Assembly (NCBI GenBank): GCA_018398805.1
Contig: JAGFBZ010001932.1
Location: 124,001-188,000 of the forward strand
Direction of reading: 5' to 3'
Length of the DNA stretch: 64,000 nt
DNA from: Hirundichthys speculiger
Lineage: Eukaryota; Chordata; Actinopteri; Beloniformes; Exocoetidae
The translations under genes and the position numbers were made by a program. Below the pieces are notes generated by a model that saw only the letters and a program-made list of their open reading frames with translations, searched no databases and was not told where the DNA came from. This document shows, piece after piece, positions 12,034 to 25,849 of this stretch (positions within the stretch are counted from its first letter, which is position 1; the number at the start of each line of letters is the position of its first letter).

Positions 12034-12036
<3 letters not shown>

Positions 12037-12117
<81 letters not shown>
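12037..12117. repeat. (TA)n microsatellite, right half
   Basis: About 40 AT units continue the tract interrupted by the hAT at 10083-12036. Confidence 0.95.
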
Positions 12118-12121
<4 letters not shown>

Positions 12122-15100
12122 ACAAGATTTAATCTGACTTTGCCAGACATTTGTTAAATCTTTGCATTCCAATCATCATTCTTCATTTTCTTACTCATTT
12201 TCTCTCATATTTTCAACTTTCTCTCTAAGTTTCTGGAATCAATATAGCAGGTCATCCCTGAGGTCCAAATATGCTCGATATTAATAGTGATGGAGGTGTG
12301 TCGTGAGGAGAAATTGATTAGAATCTCTCTCCCACCTCAGTCTCTCTGATAGCATTTGATGAGCCAACAAAAGCATAACAAAACCAAAATAGAGTTGGAG
12401 ACATTCAAAGTTCTCCTCTTACTTCCACACTATGTCTTTATGATGTGAAATAGGCCTCCCATGACACACAGAAAGTTCCCTCATTTGCAGAATGAAGCAG
12501 AAATGTGTACAGAAATACCAAAAAGAAAAAAAAAGACAAAGAAATGAGCAAGCTTGTAGAAATAAATCAGGGTAGAAAAGCAATGAAGAAAAGTAAGGAT
12601 TAATTAATACACCAATATATACGTATAATGAGAAATCAATTAAAGTAAGGAGTGGTGAAATTCATTATTCATGTGATGTGTTGAGCGTGTGATTTACATT
12701 TACATGTACATGCTGTGCTCCAGTGTGACAGTACTGACAATGATCCCCAGCAGTGTGACATTTTACGAGCAGGACTCTTTTCAACACACTCAAACAAATT
12801 TTACATACGTCATTTTCCAAAAACTTGAAACAGACCGTTGGCTCATCCGTTCACTGTTGTGAATCATTAGTTGAATATAGACAAGTTGCTGCAGAGCCTC
12901 CACAACATCCTGTGTCAAATATTTGGTCCTGCATCATGGAGACAGAAGAGCAGAGACAGCGAAAGTTTGTGCATCCATTAATACCTCTGAGTATAACATA
13001 ACTGGAGAGATCCTGAGTTCACGAGGTGAGCCTCCTTATTGCTCAAGACAGGAGCAGCGAGGGTGTTGAATTAACAGGAAGTTGAATACCTCAGTTTATT
13101 CAGAGCTTTAAGTTCCATGGCTCATGCACAAATCCTTTCCGTGCTTCACTCAGCTTTTCTGATGGAATCACGCACAGAGCAGGAATAGGTGATGAGCTCA
13201 CATTTATTCAGGATCTAACGGAAGCAATGCTGCGGAACTTCGTTTGACTTTCAATATTGCACCCGAAACTGAGTTTGTCCTGCAATTCTGAGATGAGACA
13301 GTTTGTCTGAATGGATAACAGAAGACTGGAGGCAAATAAAACTTGAATCTGTATTTTTTTTTCCTTTTTTGCCCCCATACATCTATTTGAAATGCTCACC
13401 AAATGTGGGTGAAAAAGAAATGTGCTGGTGAAAGACAAAGACAGAGAGAGTGTCTGCATTGGTGCATGGCAGGCGGGTTATTACAATAATGAGGATGGAT
13501 GTGTTTATCGTGAGTTGTGTATCTCATTTCCATGGTCACCTCCCTCTCCTGCTCCTTCCATCCTTCTCTCCTCCCATGGCTCACTTGAGAAACTCCATCT
13601 GTGTCCAGAATCCGGCGAACCAGGACCTCATCTTGGCGTTCCTGCTTTTCTGCTCGAGCCTGCCTCCATTTGTTTGGGTGAGTGCATATGTGCCACTGCC
13701 TTCCACCCGTTTTCCACCCCACACCAACCGAAACCACCCATCCACCTTTGCAGCCAGGACCAGTTGTTGCTTTGGTGGGGTAATGGACTGAGACGGAACC
13801 CCTAGCAATAACCCCCCCATCTCATCTTCCTCTCAACTCCCTGTTTTTCCCTGTTGTTTTTAGCCTCCCTCGCCTAAAAGGAAGATGAGGATGAGAAATT
13901 CAATTTTCAGGGCGCCTTCTTTCATGCATCCATCCACCTGCACGTCCACTTCTCAGTCTCAGACTGCCAGATTTCCTCCACGGGTCATTGCACCCGAAGA
14001 AAATTGGGATATTTGACTGACAATACCAGACCAAGAAAAAGCCTCTGAAAACTATGTGGGTTGTTACAGGGTATCAGACTTTCATTCTGAGCATATTAAA
14101 ACTTTTCATTCTGGGGATTTAGGGGACGTATATAAGATGACATATAATCCCAAAAGCTTCAGCGACACGCCTTATGAAGCACTGTTTCTGACAAATGTAT
14201 CTAACGCTCAGATTTGCTTTCATTTTCAAGATCAAAAGAGTCAATCCACCGAGCATCTGACTCGGAAATGCTCTGCTAACTTGCCCTGGATGTGACTTGC
14301 AGATTTAATGATGGCCTGGTTGTTTTGAAAGGGCTGTTGAGCTAATTTGAATGGAGCACGCTGAGGCTGGCTTACTGCGCTGCAAAAGAGGGACCAATGT
14401 GACAAAAGAGAGACATATTCTGATCCAAAATACGATGCGCAGCCACTTCAGCGCTTCAACGCCTCTAATTAAATAATGGAACCTGGCTGAATGAAGCGAC
14501 ATAAAATCAAAGTGATCGCAGGGTCAACAGATCAATAAGATGCAAATCCTCTTTGCCACTCTCTCTTCCCGAATCTCTCTGTTATCTCTGAACCATTTTG
14601 TTTTATTGTTAACATCTACAATCCCTACAACCAAACCTCTTTAATTTTTGAGTGGCCTGTTGGCCGTAGCGAAGGTCTGCACTCTCTGTTAGTGCCCCTC
14701 TGCTTTTTCTTTTCATTCTGCCAACAAAATTGATTTGACTTTTGAGTGATTATTACCGGGGGAGCACACATTTGTGTTTTGTGTTATTTTCCCAGAACTG
14801 GCCTCCTCATTCTGGTGATGAGTATGATCAACCAAAGAAGGCACCAAAGTACTAATCAGCACTTGTGTGATTGGTTCGGGGTAATCGTTAACACAAATTA
14901 CTATGCTCTGGAGATGAGTCAGGAGCCAAACTACACTTGAATGAGTTTCTTTGGAAATTAGTACATGCAGCTGATGTGTCGTCCACAGTAACACTGGGTT
15001 TTTTTTTTTCAAATCTTTGCAAGGCTTATACTTGAAACAAGTGGATGATATCTCAACGTGATGAAATGGTGATGATAATTTCAATATACTTGGATACTAT

Positions 15101-17410
15101 ACAGTGCCTGTTGTCTCACTTTAAACTTGTTATGTCTTGCAATAAAGATAATGCATAGACACATAATTTCCCTTAATAATATTTTGGAATAAAAAAAACC
15201 TTCATTCATAGAATTAATTTTATTCTTGAATACATTTCAAGTATTTTCTCTGCACAAAATGCCCGTTTTTACGTGTGTAATTTTGCTCAAATTGGAGCTG
15301 TGATGTTCAAAAGTGTGTGTGTACTCAGTTGAAACTTTATGAGCCCTTCAGAAGTGTCAATATGTCTTTATTTATGACACCTATCAGATCTTCACTCAAA
15401 TCTTAAAATAAGATAAAGAGAATCTATTCTTTTTTATTTGAGAAATTTCTCAATATTAGTTGCTGTAGGTGGCAAAAGCATGTGAACTTTCACTCTTAGC
15501 TATTTGAGGGTGAAATTAGACTCAGAGGTCTTTTGTCAATGAGATGACAATCTGTGGCCTCTTTAGAAGAGGCTTTGAATAACTCTGAGACTGATTTTCT
15601 CAACACTTGTTTTTAAAGTACATTAGCATACCATTTGGGATAAAGTGGATTTTTGACGGACCTTTAGGAAATGTTGCTGCTGATCAATGCAAGGTTGAGG
15701 CTTGATTAATATATTCATATATCTGCAACAAAGTAATTCAGTTCAGTTCAATTCAATAATCAGTTATCTGAGTAACTGCAGACGGCTTTTGCTGTGGCTA
15801 GAAAGGATCTCCAGTAGGTCTGTGTTACAGCAGATATGACTGTACACACCCTGAGTTTGAATCAAACACAGAGCATTTCCATTACAAGAAGATGCTCACT
15901 GTTGTCTTTCTTTTTTTTTTTTTTCATTTTATGAAGCGTCCTTCCTTGTACAATCAGCTCTAGATGCTCAAGAACAGAGCCAGCCTTATTTAACAGTTTG
16001 TTCATTTTTTTGATGTTACAGGTTTTGATGCTGCTACACCAACAGATGACCTCCACCACCTCATTCTCTGATGATGGAAAAAACAAAATTTGACAAGACA
16101 AGATAATTAAAAGGTGCATGGTTGTTAAATGTAGTAATCAGAGATAAAGATTCCATCTGACAGCAAAATGGTACAACGTCATTCTTAAACTGTTTGGCCA
16201 ATATCATGTTTCACTTTGCGAAACTATGTTCACAATGTTTAATACTCGTTTCTGAAGCCTTACCGCAGCAAAATAATAACGCTATTCAGTAGCAGCACAA
16301 GCTACAAGGCCTTGAGGCGACACAATTACAAGGAGAAATAAATAGATTGGTGACAAAAACAGGCTCGAAAATGCAACTGACTATCCAGTGTTATTATTCT
16401 GAGGAGACTACACCGTAAATGTGAACTCAAGCAGCCTCAACTCACACACACAGCAGAACAACTTAGTCATTTTTTAGCACCCCTGATCAAAACCCACCCT
16501 ATCACTCAAGTCTATCAAAAAAAGCCACAGTTGTATCATCTGATGTCACCTAATTTTTCTCTTGTATAATCTGAAACACAACAGGACCACAACATGACGT
16601 GCTCTCATTGACCTTTACTTGACCAGTTCTGCCAAAGTACTCGGTTGTTAAGTAGAGTGTTTGGCAGATATGCTAAAGATGAATTCAAACCCACCACCTC
16701 TGATCAGACACACCTGAGGAGGCCCCTTTGAGGAAAAGTTACATTTCTACAAGAGTCCAATAGGAAATCTAGACACCTTTACTTTAGGTACTCAAGCTCA
16801 GCTGTACTAAAGTATCCAGCCATCAAAATAACTTTTGGATGATTGATTTTGATTTCAGCCAATTTTTTTATAAATAATAAAATAAAAGTATTAAATAATG
16901 TAAACTTTGTTTTGCTTTCAGGTTCCAGGGTATGCTCATAACCCTGTATTCAGCAACCAAATACGTCTTTGGATTTTATTCTGCATTTCAAATTTGGGTA
17001 AAATTTAAAATTCAGAAGTTATGAACGAGCACCTCAGTGTCAATGTCACATTCTCTCTCTCTCCTCTCTCTCTGTTGTTCAGTGGCTTAACATGGTTTAA
17101 CAGGGTTTAACCTCTCTGATACCTTCTTCTGCTTCTTTGGTGGAAGCAGCTTTGAAAACAAGGGGTCTGTTTCTTTTTGGGGGTTTTTTTTGTTTGTTTT
17201 TTATTCATAAAGAACTCAACATTTTAAAAAGACAATGGACTAAATATTTGTGTAGCAATAAAAAGGCTAATTAAAAAGAATGTAACTGATACACAACAAT
17301 GTCAACACAACGGTAAACCATATCTGGGTCAATGATGGAAGGGATTTAAGGAATGTGGGATTAGCTGGACACACAAATATGCACAAACCGCTCCCCAGGT
17401 TTATTAACAG
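12118..17410. other. Anonymous non-coding DNA, largely free of recognisable repeats
   Basis: More than 5 kb without a transposon or gene that I can support. Open frames around 13420-13805 are up to 127 codons on overlapping frames of both strands but show no family resemblance and no splice-bounded structure. This is the longest repeat-poor stretch in the left half of the window, so conserved non-coding elements, if any, would be sought here. Confidence 0.45.
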
Positions 17411-17419
17411 GATAAAGTT

Positions 17420-17590
17420 GATGTTTTGGAATAGTCAAGTCAAATTCCTGACCTTAATCCAAAAAAATGTTGAGAAAGGATCAGAAGTGAGCGGCTCATG
17501 AGAGGAATTCCAGCAGTTTCCCAGAGCTGAAGCTGTAATGTCCAGAGATGTGTCCACTAGAGCTGGGTATGCTAAAATTAGTTGCTTTGG
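17420..17590 (+). mobile_element. Tc1/mariner-like transposase relic
   Basis: The text around 17430-17560 resembles the catalytic C-terminal part of a fish Tc1-like transposase. It has GGAATAGTCAAGTCAAATTC and TGACCTTAATCC (the SQSPDLNP region), then GAGCGGCTCATGAGAGGAA and a glutamine/glutamate stretch, ending with GCTAAAATT. Frames are broken. Recognition is by nucleotide wording from memory of the family, so it stays tentative. Confidence 0.5.
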
Positions 17591-17689
17591 AAAAAAGAAA
17601 AAAAAAAAGGCAACACTGCACATCCTCCCACACAGCACAGGGGTTATACAACATGTACCCAGTCAGAGCCTAACTCAATGACCCTTTAT

Positions 17690-18095
17690 AATGAGTATGT
17701 ATGAATTCCATCCACCAATCTCCCTCTCCATTCTCCACCACTTATGAACAGGACTCTGAGATACTTAAACACCTCCACTTGAGCCAACAAATTACCCAAA
17801 GAAGGTATTCCACCTTTTTCTGACTGAGACCCGTCTCTGAGATTTCCAGGTGTTGATTCTCATCCTCGCCACAGCACACTCGACAGCAAACCACTCAAGG
17901 GAGAACTGAAGATTGCGGTTCAACGACGCCAGGAGGTCAAAATCGTCTTCAAAAAGGAGAGATGGAATCTAAAGCATGCCCTCTGCCCCTTGGCTGCGCC
18001 AGGAAACTCTTTCTATTAAAGTTATGAACTGTATCGGTAACCACTAGCAGCCCAATTCTCCAGCCAGAACAAATCCAACTGACTGCTCACAATGT
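17690..18095 (-). mobile_element. LINE reverse transcriptase fragment
   Basis: The minus strand reads as part of a non-LTR RT palm. FEDDFDLLASLNRNLQFSLE corresponds to the usual F-A-D-D box and following helix, and FAVECAVARMRINTWKS to the next conserved block. The usual Ala of the catalytic box is replaced by Glu and stops are present. The family is one of the abundant fish LINEs. I do not assign a clade. Confidence 0.7.
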
Positions 18096-18104
18096 GTCAA
18101 TCAA

Positions 18105-18420
18105 TCAGTAAAAAAGCTTTACTTATAAAGCACTTTAAAAAGCAACACAGCTGGACACAAAAATGGGGACAAATAAATCACAATGAAGTTATAAAAACAT
18201 GCAAAACCAAATATAAAACATTAAACCAAAGTAAAACAGCAAAAGCAATAAAACAATAAAAGCAAAGATCTCACACTGAGTTTAAAGCCAAAGAGAAAAA
18301 AATGTGTTTTAAAAGAGGGTTTAAAAATGAGACGTGAGCCAGTCTGCCTGATTCGTAAAAGTAACTTGTTCCACAATTTTGGGCCATGTAGAGCAAATTC
18401 TGGCTCCACTTTTATGGGAA
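18105..18420 (-). mobile_element. L2-type LINE 3' end
   Basis: The minus strand shows the ORF2 C-terminus (GPKLWNKLLLRIRQTGS, then FKTHFF), a short UTR, and a tail with AAAGTGCTTTATAAGTAAAG followed by a TGATTGATTG-like end near 18102-18112. The next upstream relic on this strand ends at 18095, so the two pieces are separate insertions. Confidence 0.65.
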
Positions 18421-18477
18421 CTGAATAGCCAGTAGCAACAGACGGAGGTCCTCATGCTCTCAGAGCATCCCTGACAG

Positions 18478-18689
18478 CAGGGGGGGTCCAAATCCAGTCC
18501 TCGAGGGCTCCTTAATGTCTTAGAAGCTTCCCTGCTTCACTGCACCTGACTCAAATGAATGGGTCATTAACAGACTTCTGCTGACCATGATCACAAGCTG
18601 ATGGTGATTCATTCATTTGAATTAGGTGTGTTGTGTATCTAAGACGCTGCAGGACACCAGCCCTTGAGGACTGGATTTGGACACCCCTG
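18478..18689. mobile_element. Short hAT MITE
   Basis: A 212-bp element with ends CAGGGGGGGTCCAAATCCAG and CTGGATTTGGACACCCCTG, extending as inverted repeats to AGTCCTCGAGGGCT / AGCCCTTGAGGACT. Flanks are CCTGACAG and CCTTACAG, a 7-of-8 target duplication. The interior has a second inverted repeat, CAAATGAATG... / ...CATTCATTTG. It is non-coding. The element at 32215-32392 shares interior words. Confidence 0.82.
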
Positions 18690-19038
18690 CCTTACAGAGT
18701 ACCCTAAGGGACATGGTCAGATGCCTCCTCCAAGTCTAGAAAGCACATGAGGACCAACTGGAAAAATTCCCATGTTCCCTCCAGGATCTTATCGAGGGCA
18801 AAAAGCTGATCCAGGGGTTGTTGTTGCAGCAACAGATGTGATTAATGTGATTCCTCTTATACTAGAACACACCCTGTGGTCCGGTGTCAAAAAAAGGGGG
18901 ACTAGCACCCCGAGAGACATTCCAGGCAAAAAAAGACAGTTTTGGTAATTGAGGATCAGAATGCTGAGGCCCACTAATTCTGCTGCTACCTATGGCACTG
19001 AATCCATGTGGACCTGCTGTGAGAGATGAGTGCACAGG

Positions 19039-19069
19039 TCATTTCTATTCTATTCTATTCTATTCTATT
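19039..19069. repeat. (CTATT)n microsatellite
   Basis: Six tandem pentanucleotide units. Confidence 0.9.
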
Positions 19070-19215
19070 CTTATCATTCCAGAGTATGCCCTTCCTGAGT
19101 CGTGGTGACCTTGAGAAAGCCATGCATGTGCTTTCATTAGTTTCCAGCTCAATTATTGTCATGCTCTTTATTTCGGTGTCAATCAAACTTTACCGCATCA
19201 TTTGCAACACGACCG

Positions 19216-20270
19216 CACATCACACGTGTCCTGTAATCGTTACACCGGCTCCCACTTGAGTTCAGAATCCATTTTAAGCTCTTGCTTGTTTGCCTTTTAG
19301 TGCTTCAAACGCTTGCTCCATACCTATGTGAGGTTTTAAGTATTGCTGGGCAACAATTAAAATTTTTAATCGCGATTAATTGGCATGATTTCCCTGATTA
19401 ATTCATGATTAATCACATTGTATACACAAAATCAAATGATGAATTCAAAAGTATTGTAAAGTGCACTTTTATTTAAATGTTCTGCTGCCATATGAACTAA
19501 AGTGCCATAACATTTGTTGTTCAAACACTTTTAACATCAACACTTGCCAGTAAAAGATATTTAGTGTAAATCTCATCTTAAAAAATGTAAAATAAACTAA
19601 AGCTTATTGCCACTGCCAGGGCATTAATGTCACCCTGTTTTCATGGGGAAAAAAAAGGTCTACCAACAAAATCCTGAGCCACAATCATAAAATTAAAACA
19701 TCTGAGGTAACAGAAGAAAATTTTAATGAGGGAGTTCAACTTGTCAGTGGTTACAAATAACCTTGCTTTCTGTCAAATCCTCTGTCTGGGAGAACTTTAA
19801 AATGAAAATGTCCATGTTAAAGTTCTGTAACTTTACCTCTCTTCATGTCTGATTTAGCTTTTCCACATGTTTTTCCACCAATTCTCTTCCGGTTTCGCAG
19901 CAGCCAGTAACAGACTTTTCAAAACAAAAGCCATGTGAGCAGCATGCGTTAATGCGCGATAAAATAAATGTTGGCGTTGATAAATTAATGAGTTAATGCA
20001 AGAATAACATGTTATCTTGCCCAGCCCTAGTTTTAAGTTTTCATCAACCCAGCACACCTCTGCGTTCCACTGGACAGGTTGAGGTCCCACGGACGAGGTA
20101 GAAAAAAGTGGGATGGTAGTTCTTTAGTGGTCGCTGGCCCCAAACTCTGAAACACACTGCCCCTTGAATTACAAACTGTACCCTCACTGACCTGCCTCTG
20201 TTCAAATCCAAACTAAACACTAATGAGTGAGCCACCAAAACTTGCTTTCTTTGTGCTCATGCATTACTTC
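19216..20270 (+). mobile_element. LINE 3' fragment split by a hAT
   Basis: The plus strand carries a degenerate ORF2 C-terminal trace. Before the insertion it resembles the LHWLPV / LLLVYKALHGLAPPYL region (near 19260-19340). After the insertion it reads HQPSTPLRSTGQVEVPRTR, then WPQTLKHTAP and a FKSKLN-like end near 20230. The join across the hAT at 19341-20029 is in the expected order. Confidence 0.65.
19341..20029. mobile_element. hAT element inserted in the LINE fragment
   Basis: A 689-bp element with ends TATTGCTGGGCAA and TTGCCCAGCCCTA (inverted repeats after two mismatches) and a perfect 8-bp duplication GTTTTAAG at 19333-19340 and 20030-20037. The subterminal AATCGCGATTAAT words are shared with many vertebrate hAT MITEs. 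No transposase domain is recognisable. Confidence 0.88.
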
Positions 20271-21969
<1,699 letters not shown>

Positions 21970-22129
21970 CAAGGTACTCAGAAGGATATTCAGCATTGTT
22001 CCTTAGAGTTTTAGCCACACTCACTGAGCTTGGAGCGTTGATGACACTTGTGAAATGTCTACAAAATGATACCAGCCTGGATGAAATTGGTGCCATTTTC
22101 ATCACGCTATTAAAGTTTAAAGAGGAAAA

Positions 22130-22413
22130 AAAACAACAATGTCGAATGTGAAACTAACTTTACCGCACCCTGCAGTGGTAACTTAATTCACAGTGACAGT
22201 AAATTCAAATAACCTTTTTCTGGACAACAGACCCATCTGGCAACACCTTAAAGCTAAACTTGGCGTTCATAAGACCCTTTTCTGTCGCCGTGTCTGTCCC
22301 ACACATTGACTGTTAATACACTTATTGGCCGAGGGTCATATTTACAGAAACGTGTGTGCATTAATCTTGGCGTTAAAAAAAATAGTGGCATTAAACAGAA
22401 TTTGCGTTAACAG

Positions 22414-22418
<5 letters not shown>
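22130..22418. mobile_element. Right end of a hAT-like MITE
   Basis: The sequence ends in GCGTTAACAGCCCTA at about 22402-22416. It contains phrases (CATTGACTGTTAATACACTTATTGGCC, split near 22304-22330, and GTGCATTAATCTTGGCGTTA) that I associate with fish hAT elements whose ends read TAGGGCTG. The left end is not identified and the right flank is a (TA)n tract, so no duplication can be scored. Confidence 0.4.

Positions 22419-22470
<52 letters not shown>
22419..22470. repeat. (TA)n microsatellite
   Basis: About 25 TA units directly after the GCCCTA terminus of the preceding hAT-like fragment. Confidence 0.95.
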
Positions 22471-22473
<3 letters not shown>

Positions 22474-22529
22474 CTATATTATTTTTAATCGCAGTTGTTA
22501 GATTTTTTTTTTTTCCTCTTTTAGAGCAG

Positions 22530-23330
22530 TAATTTGCAAATTACATGACCCATCATATCCCAACATATCAAATGTTTACTATTTCATAGAAAATATTTGC
22601 TCACGTAGGCTTTGATGGCAGCAAACACATCTCAAGGAAAGTTGGAACAGGGGAACAAAAGGCTGGAAAACTAATTTGCGCTATGCAAGAAACAAATGGA
22701 GGAGCGTTTGAAAACTAATTAGGTTATTTGGCAACAGGTCAGTAACATGATTGGGTCTAAAATGAGAATTTCAGAGAGGGAGAGTCTCTTGGATGTAAAG
22801 ATGGGCAGAGGTTCACCAATCTGCCACAAACTTTGTTTGAAAATTGTGAAACAATTTCAGAAAATGCTCAAAGTAAAATTATAAAGACTTTGAAGATCCC
22901 TCCATCTACAGTACTCCATAATATCATCAAAACATTCAGAGAATCAGAAGGGGTGTCTGTGCACAAGAAATCATTGTCTGTGAACACAGTTCACTGTGTA
23001 ATCCACAAAAGCAAGTTAAAGCTGTATCATGCAAAGATGAAGCCACATGTGAACATGATCCGGAGACGCCACTGTCTTCTCTGGGCCAAAGCTCATCTAA
23101 AATGGTCTGAGCCAAAATGGAAAACTGCTCTGTAGTCAGGTGAATCATAGTTTGAAATTCTTTTTGAAAACCATGGATACCATGTCCTATGGACTAAAGA
23201 GGAGAGGGACGATCCAGCCTGTTATCAGCGGACAGTTCAAAAGCCTGCATCTCTGATGGTATGAGGTTCCATTAGTGGCACCATCAATGCCGAAAAGCAC
23301 ATAAAGGTGTCAACAGTGTCACTGTAATGT
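22530..23330 (+). mobile_element. Tc1/mariner-like element, internally deleted
   Basis: A plus-strand transposase relic. The N-terminal helix-turn-helix part (22833-22960) reads QSKIIKTLKIPPSTVLHNII and FRESEGVSV. An internal deletion then joins it to LSVNTVHCVIHKSKLKLYHA and RRRHCLLWAKAHLKWSEPKW. After a stop at 23133, the DDE region follows as [14 protein letters not shown] and [11 protein letters not shown], with a second stop replacing the usual Lys before FEILF. About 250 bp of typical 5' leader precede it from 22530. Outer inverted repeats were not found. Confidence 0.8.
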
Positions 23331-24279
23331 ATTTCTGCATTCCCTGTTGTGAGCACAGAATACTACTTATGGAGTAGCATTTGGGGGAGAGGGGGAAGAG
23401 GAAGACGAAGGCATGATTATTGTGCATTGTGTCTTAGACCAGAGGTCGATAGAAGAACTTTCTCCTGATATGCTTCCCTCCTGTGGTTTTCTGTGATATG
23501 GTTAGATCATATCTCTTTAGGGCTGACAGAAAAGTCTGAATTGTTTTTGTAAACTGTGCAAAGCTAAATATTCTTCAACCCCTCATAGACAGCCAATCTA
23601 AAGACAACTACAGGCTTTTTGAAAAGTTACAGCTTCATCATATATGGCTTTGGGCATTTGCATTCTTTCTGCAACATTGCAGGTAGACTGACATTACACT
23701 ACACTGCATAATAAAATGTACTCTCCCCAAAGCCTTCCATAGTCCATATTTTATATTAACATCAGATCAAATAATATTAAAGGTTTTGTTCACTCAGCAG
23801 AAGTCTGCAGCTCTGCAGTGCTGGTAGTTTCCATGGTTCGTAATGGCCTTTAGCTCATTGTTGTGGTTTTGCAGCCTGTGACGTTTTGATTGAGAGTCAA
23901 CACCCTCATCAGAGTTACTTCAGCAAAAAGGTCATGTGGAATTACACCGTCTGCCCACACAGATGTATTTATAATGAAGACTGTAGCTGCTGAGGAGTAA
24001 GTAGAAATTTGACCTATGAAGCCATTACTGAGAAAAAACAAAATTGCAATTCTGGACTTAACATCAAATTCAAGCTTCCTCCTTTCTGCCCTGAGATTAA
24101 CAATCTACTTTTGTTCTTAAAAACATTCAGTTTCACAGATATGAACTCAGACCAGTAAAAATGAATAGACAGAATGACTATAAATTGTAGAATATAGAAA
24201 TGTTCAATAAATTATTAATCATATCATGGCTGCTGTATGGGGTGAAGTGTCAAAAAAAACACAAATAAATAAAAAAAAG
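23331..24279. other. Anonymous non-coding DNA
   Basis: No gene or repeat recognised between the Tc1-like and Tx1-like relics. Confidence 0.45.
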
Positions 24280-24725
24280 ACTGATACGCATTTTATCATT
24301 TCTATTGATCCATTTTAATTGATTTATGTTAGGAAATTCATTACAGCTCTGTAACACTTCCAAAGGCTCAAAGTGAGGATTATTTTTGATGTAAATGGTC
24401 AGTAGCTCTAGAATAGCTGAATAAGTATCTCGGGGAGCAAGCACATCCTTGTTGCATACCACAGTTAACCTCAAACCCTTTAGAAATGAGAAATGATAAA
24501 CTGTTCTGTTTACAATATTGTATGACATACTGGCAGCCTTCACTAAGTGATCCAAAACCAAAATATTTAAAACTTTCAGGATGAATGAGTGTTCTACTGA
24601 ATGAAAGGCTGTGTAAAAATCTAAAAGCAAAATAATGTCATTACCCAATAGCATTCTAATGAATCAAGGAACATTTTAATACACTGATGAATAGATCAAT
24701 TCTTGAAAAATCCTGACTGTGTGTC
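24280..24725 (-). mobile_element. Tx1/L1-type LINE reverse transcriptase fragment
   Basis: The minus strand encodes an L1-type RT palm. QSGFFKN and SIHQCIKMFLDSLE lie near 24720-24660, followed after a frame change by IILLLDFYTAFHSVEHSFIL (the first catalytic Asp in LDFYTAF), KAASMSYN, then LLTIYIKNNPHFEPLEV. The GIRQGCP-type segment is degraded. The LLLDFYKAFDSVEH wording fits the Tx1 branch of L1 elements rather than L2. Confidence 0.7.
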
Positions 24726-25676
24726 ACTTTCATAGCCTGCATGAAGAGAACTGGACAAACCCCTTTAACCAATGATGCTTAATAAACTTCGTATCCCACA
24801 TTCCTTCAGATCAAATCTGTCCATCCATTCTCATTTCAGATGCTGTTTCCATTAATTGAAATCTAGTCCAAATGACGCACTTGTGCACTTACACTTACTA
24901 TTTTGCACAAGTGCAGTTCGCATTAGCAAGGAGTACGCTGCAATACCCAGATGGTACCAGCAACGGCGTCTTCAGTCAGAGGTGTCATCATATCTGCTGC
25001 AACACAGACAGCACAACAGGAGACCTTTCCTGCTCAAAGCAAGAACCGTCTACAATGAAGAGAATAAAGAGACATAAGTTATCAAACTATGACACATTTA
25101 GTTGCCCTCTGGGGATTAATATAGTAATTTTGAATTGAGTTGAATTGAAAACAGTCAGAAAACCTAATGAGCAACGTTGGTGGTCCGTCTTCTGGGTCAA
25201 CAATGGCACAACTTTAGGTTCCCATAAACAGGGGTGTGATTAGACACGTGTCAGGAACACTGGATTCAGTGGAAATGCCGCATCTGCATTGTTGTCAGTT
25301 TAGTAAGATGGATGTAGCCCTTTGGCCATTTACAATTTGTCCAGTACCTTTTCAATTACAATTACAATTAGCAATCACAAATATGACTATAGTTTCAGAT
25401 TTGACTGGTAGCCAGACTGGAAGCAGGCATTTTACTTGTTTGATGCCAAATAATGGCAAATAATATCTTCAACTTTCAGTAAAAACATGAAGATGAGAAA
25501 AGCAAAAGCAGAGGAAAAATAGCAGTCAATATAGTGAAAAGAATACAAAGAAGTAAAGAGATTTAAAGAAGTACATCATATTACATTCAGATAAATATTT
25601 GTCCTGTTGTAGTCCACTAGAGATAATTACGTAGTACAGGAAGCATGATGTACAGAGCGACTGCATTGCTGTAGAC
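24726..25676. other. Anonymous DNA with a possible retroelement tail
   Basis: No gene is supported. Around 25100-25140 the sequence CCCTCTGGGGATTAATATAG followed by GAATTGAGTTGAATTG looks like the 3' tail of a LINE (a short UTR ending in simple repeats). The 73-codon frame upstream (24856-25077) could be its degraded coding end, but I recognise no motif in it. Confidence 0.35.
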
Positions 25677-25849
25677 CAGGGGTGTCAGAGTCATTTTCAC
25701 TGAGGGCCACATCAGCATCATGGTTGAAGGGCCAGATTGACAGCATGAATGTAACAAAATGCAATGTAAATCTAAATAAATCAAACTGCGCCTCATTATA
25801 TTGTTAAGTAACTGTTTCTGTATTTATTATGTATTAAAGTTTCAAATAT

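Larger units (their letters stand above)
10083..12036 (+). mobile_element. hAT transposon with BED-finger transposase N-terminus, internally deleted
   Basis: The termini are TAGGGATGCACCGAAA and TTTCGGTGCATCCCTA, a 16-bp inverted repeat. Both flanks read ATATATAT, consistent with an 8-bp duplication, but they lie in a (TA)n tract so this cannot be placed uniquely. Subterminal regions are dense in CGGTTTTCGG words. The plus strand carries the start of a transposase (10128-10636, continuing at 11499-11643) with a BED-type zinc finger. The catalytic region is gone. A second hAT is nested inside at 10637-11490. Confidence 0.88.

Noticed and set aside
13422..13805. Overlapping open frames of 113 to 127 codons as a gene
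   Set aside because: Three frames on both strands are open over the same bases, which reflects low stop density, not coding. No splice-bounded exon or family motif.
21970..22140. Open plus-strand stretch with a helical, hydrophobic pattern ([20 protein letters not shown])
   Set aside because: It has no start codon, no family match that I can name and no convincing splice sites, and begins in a (TA)n tract.
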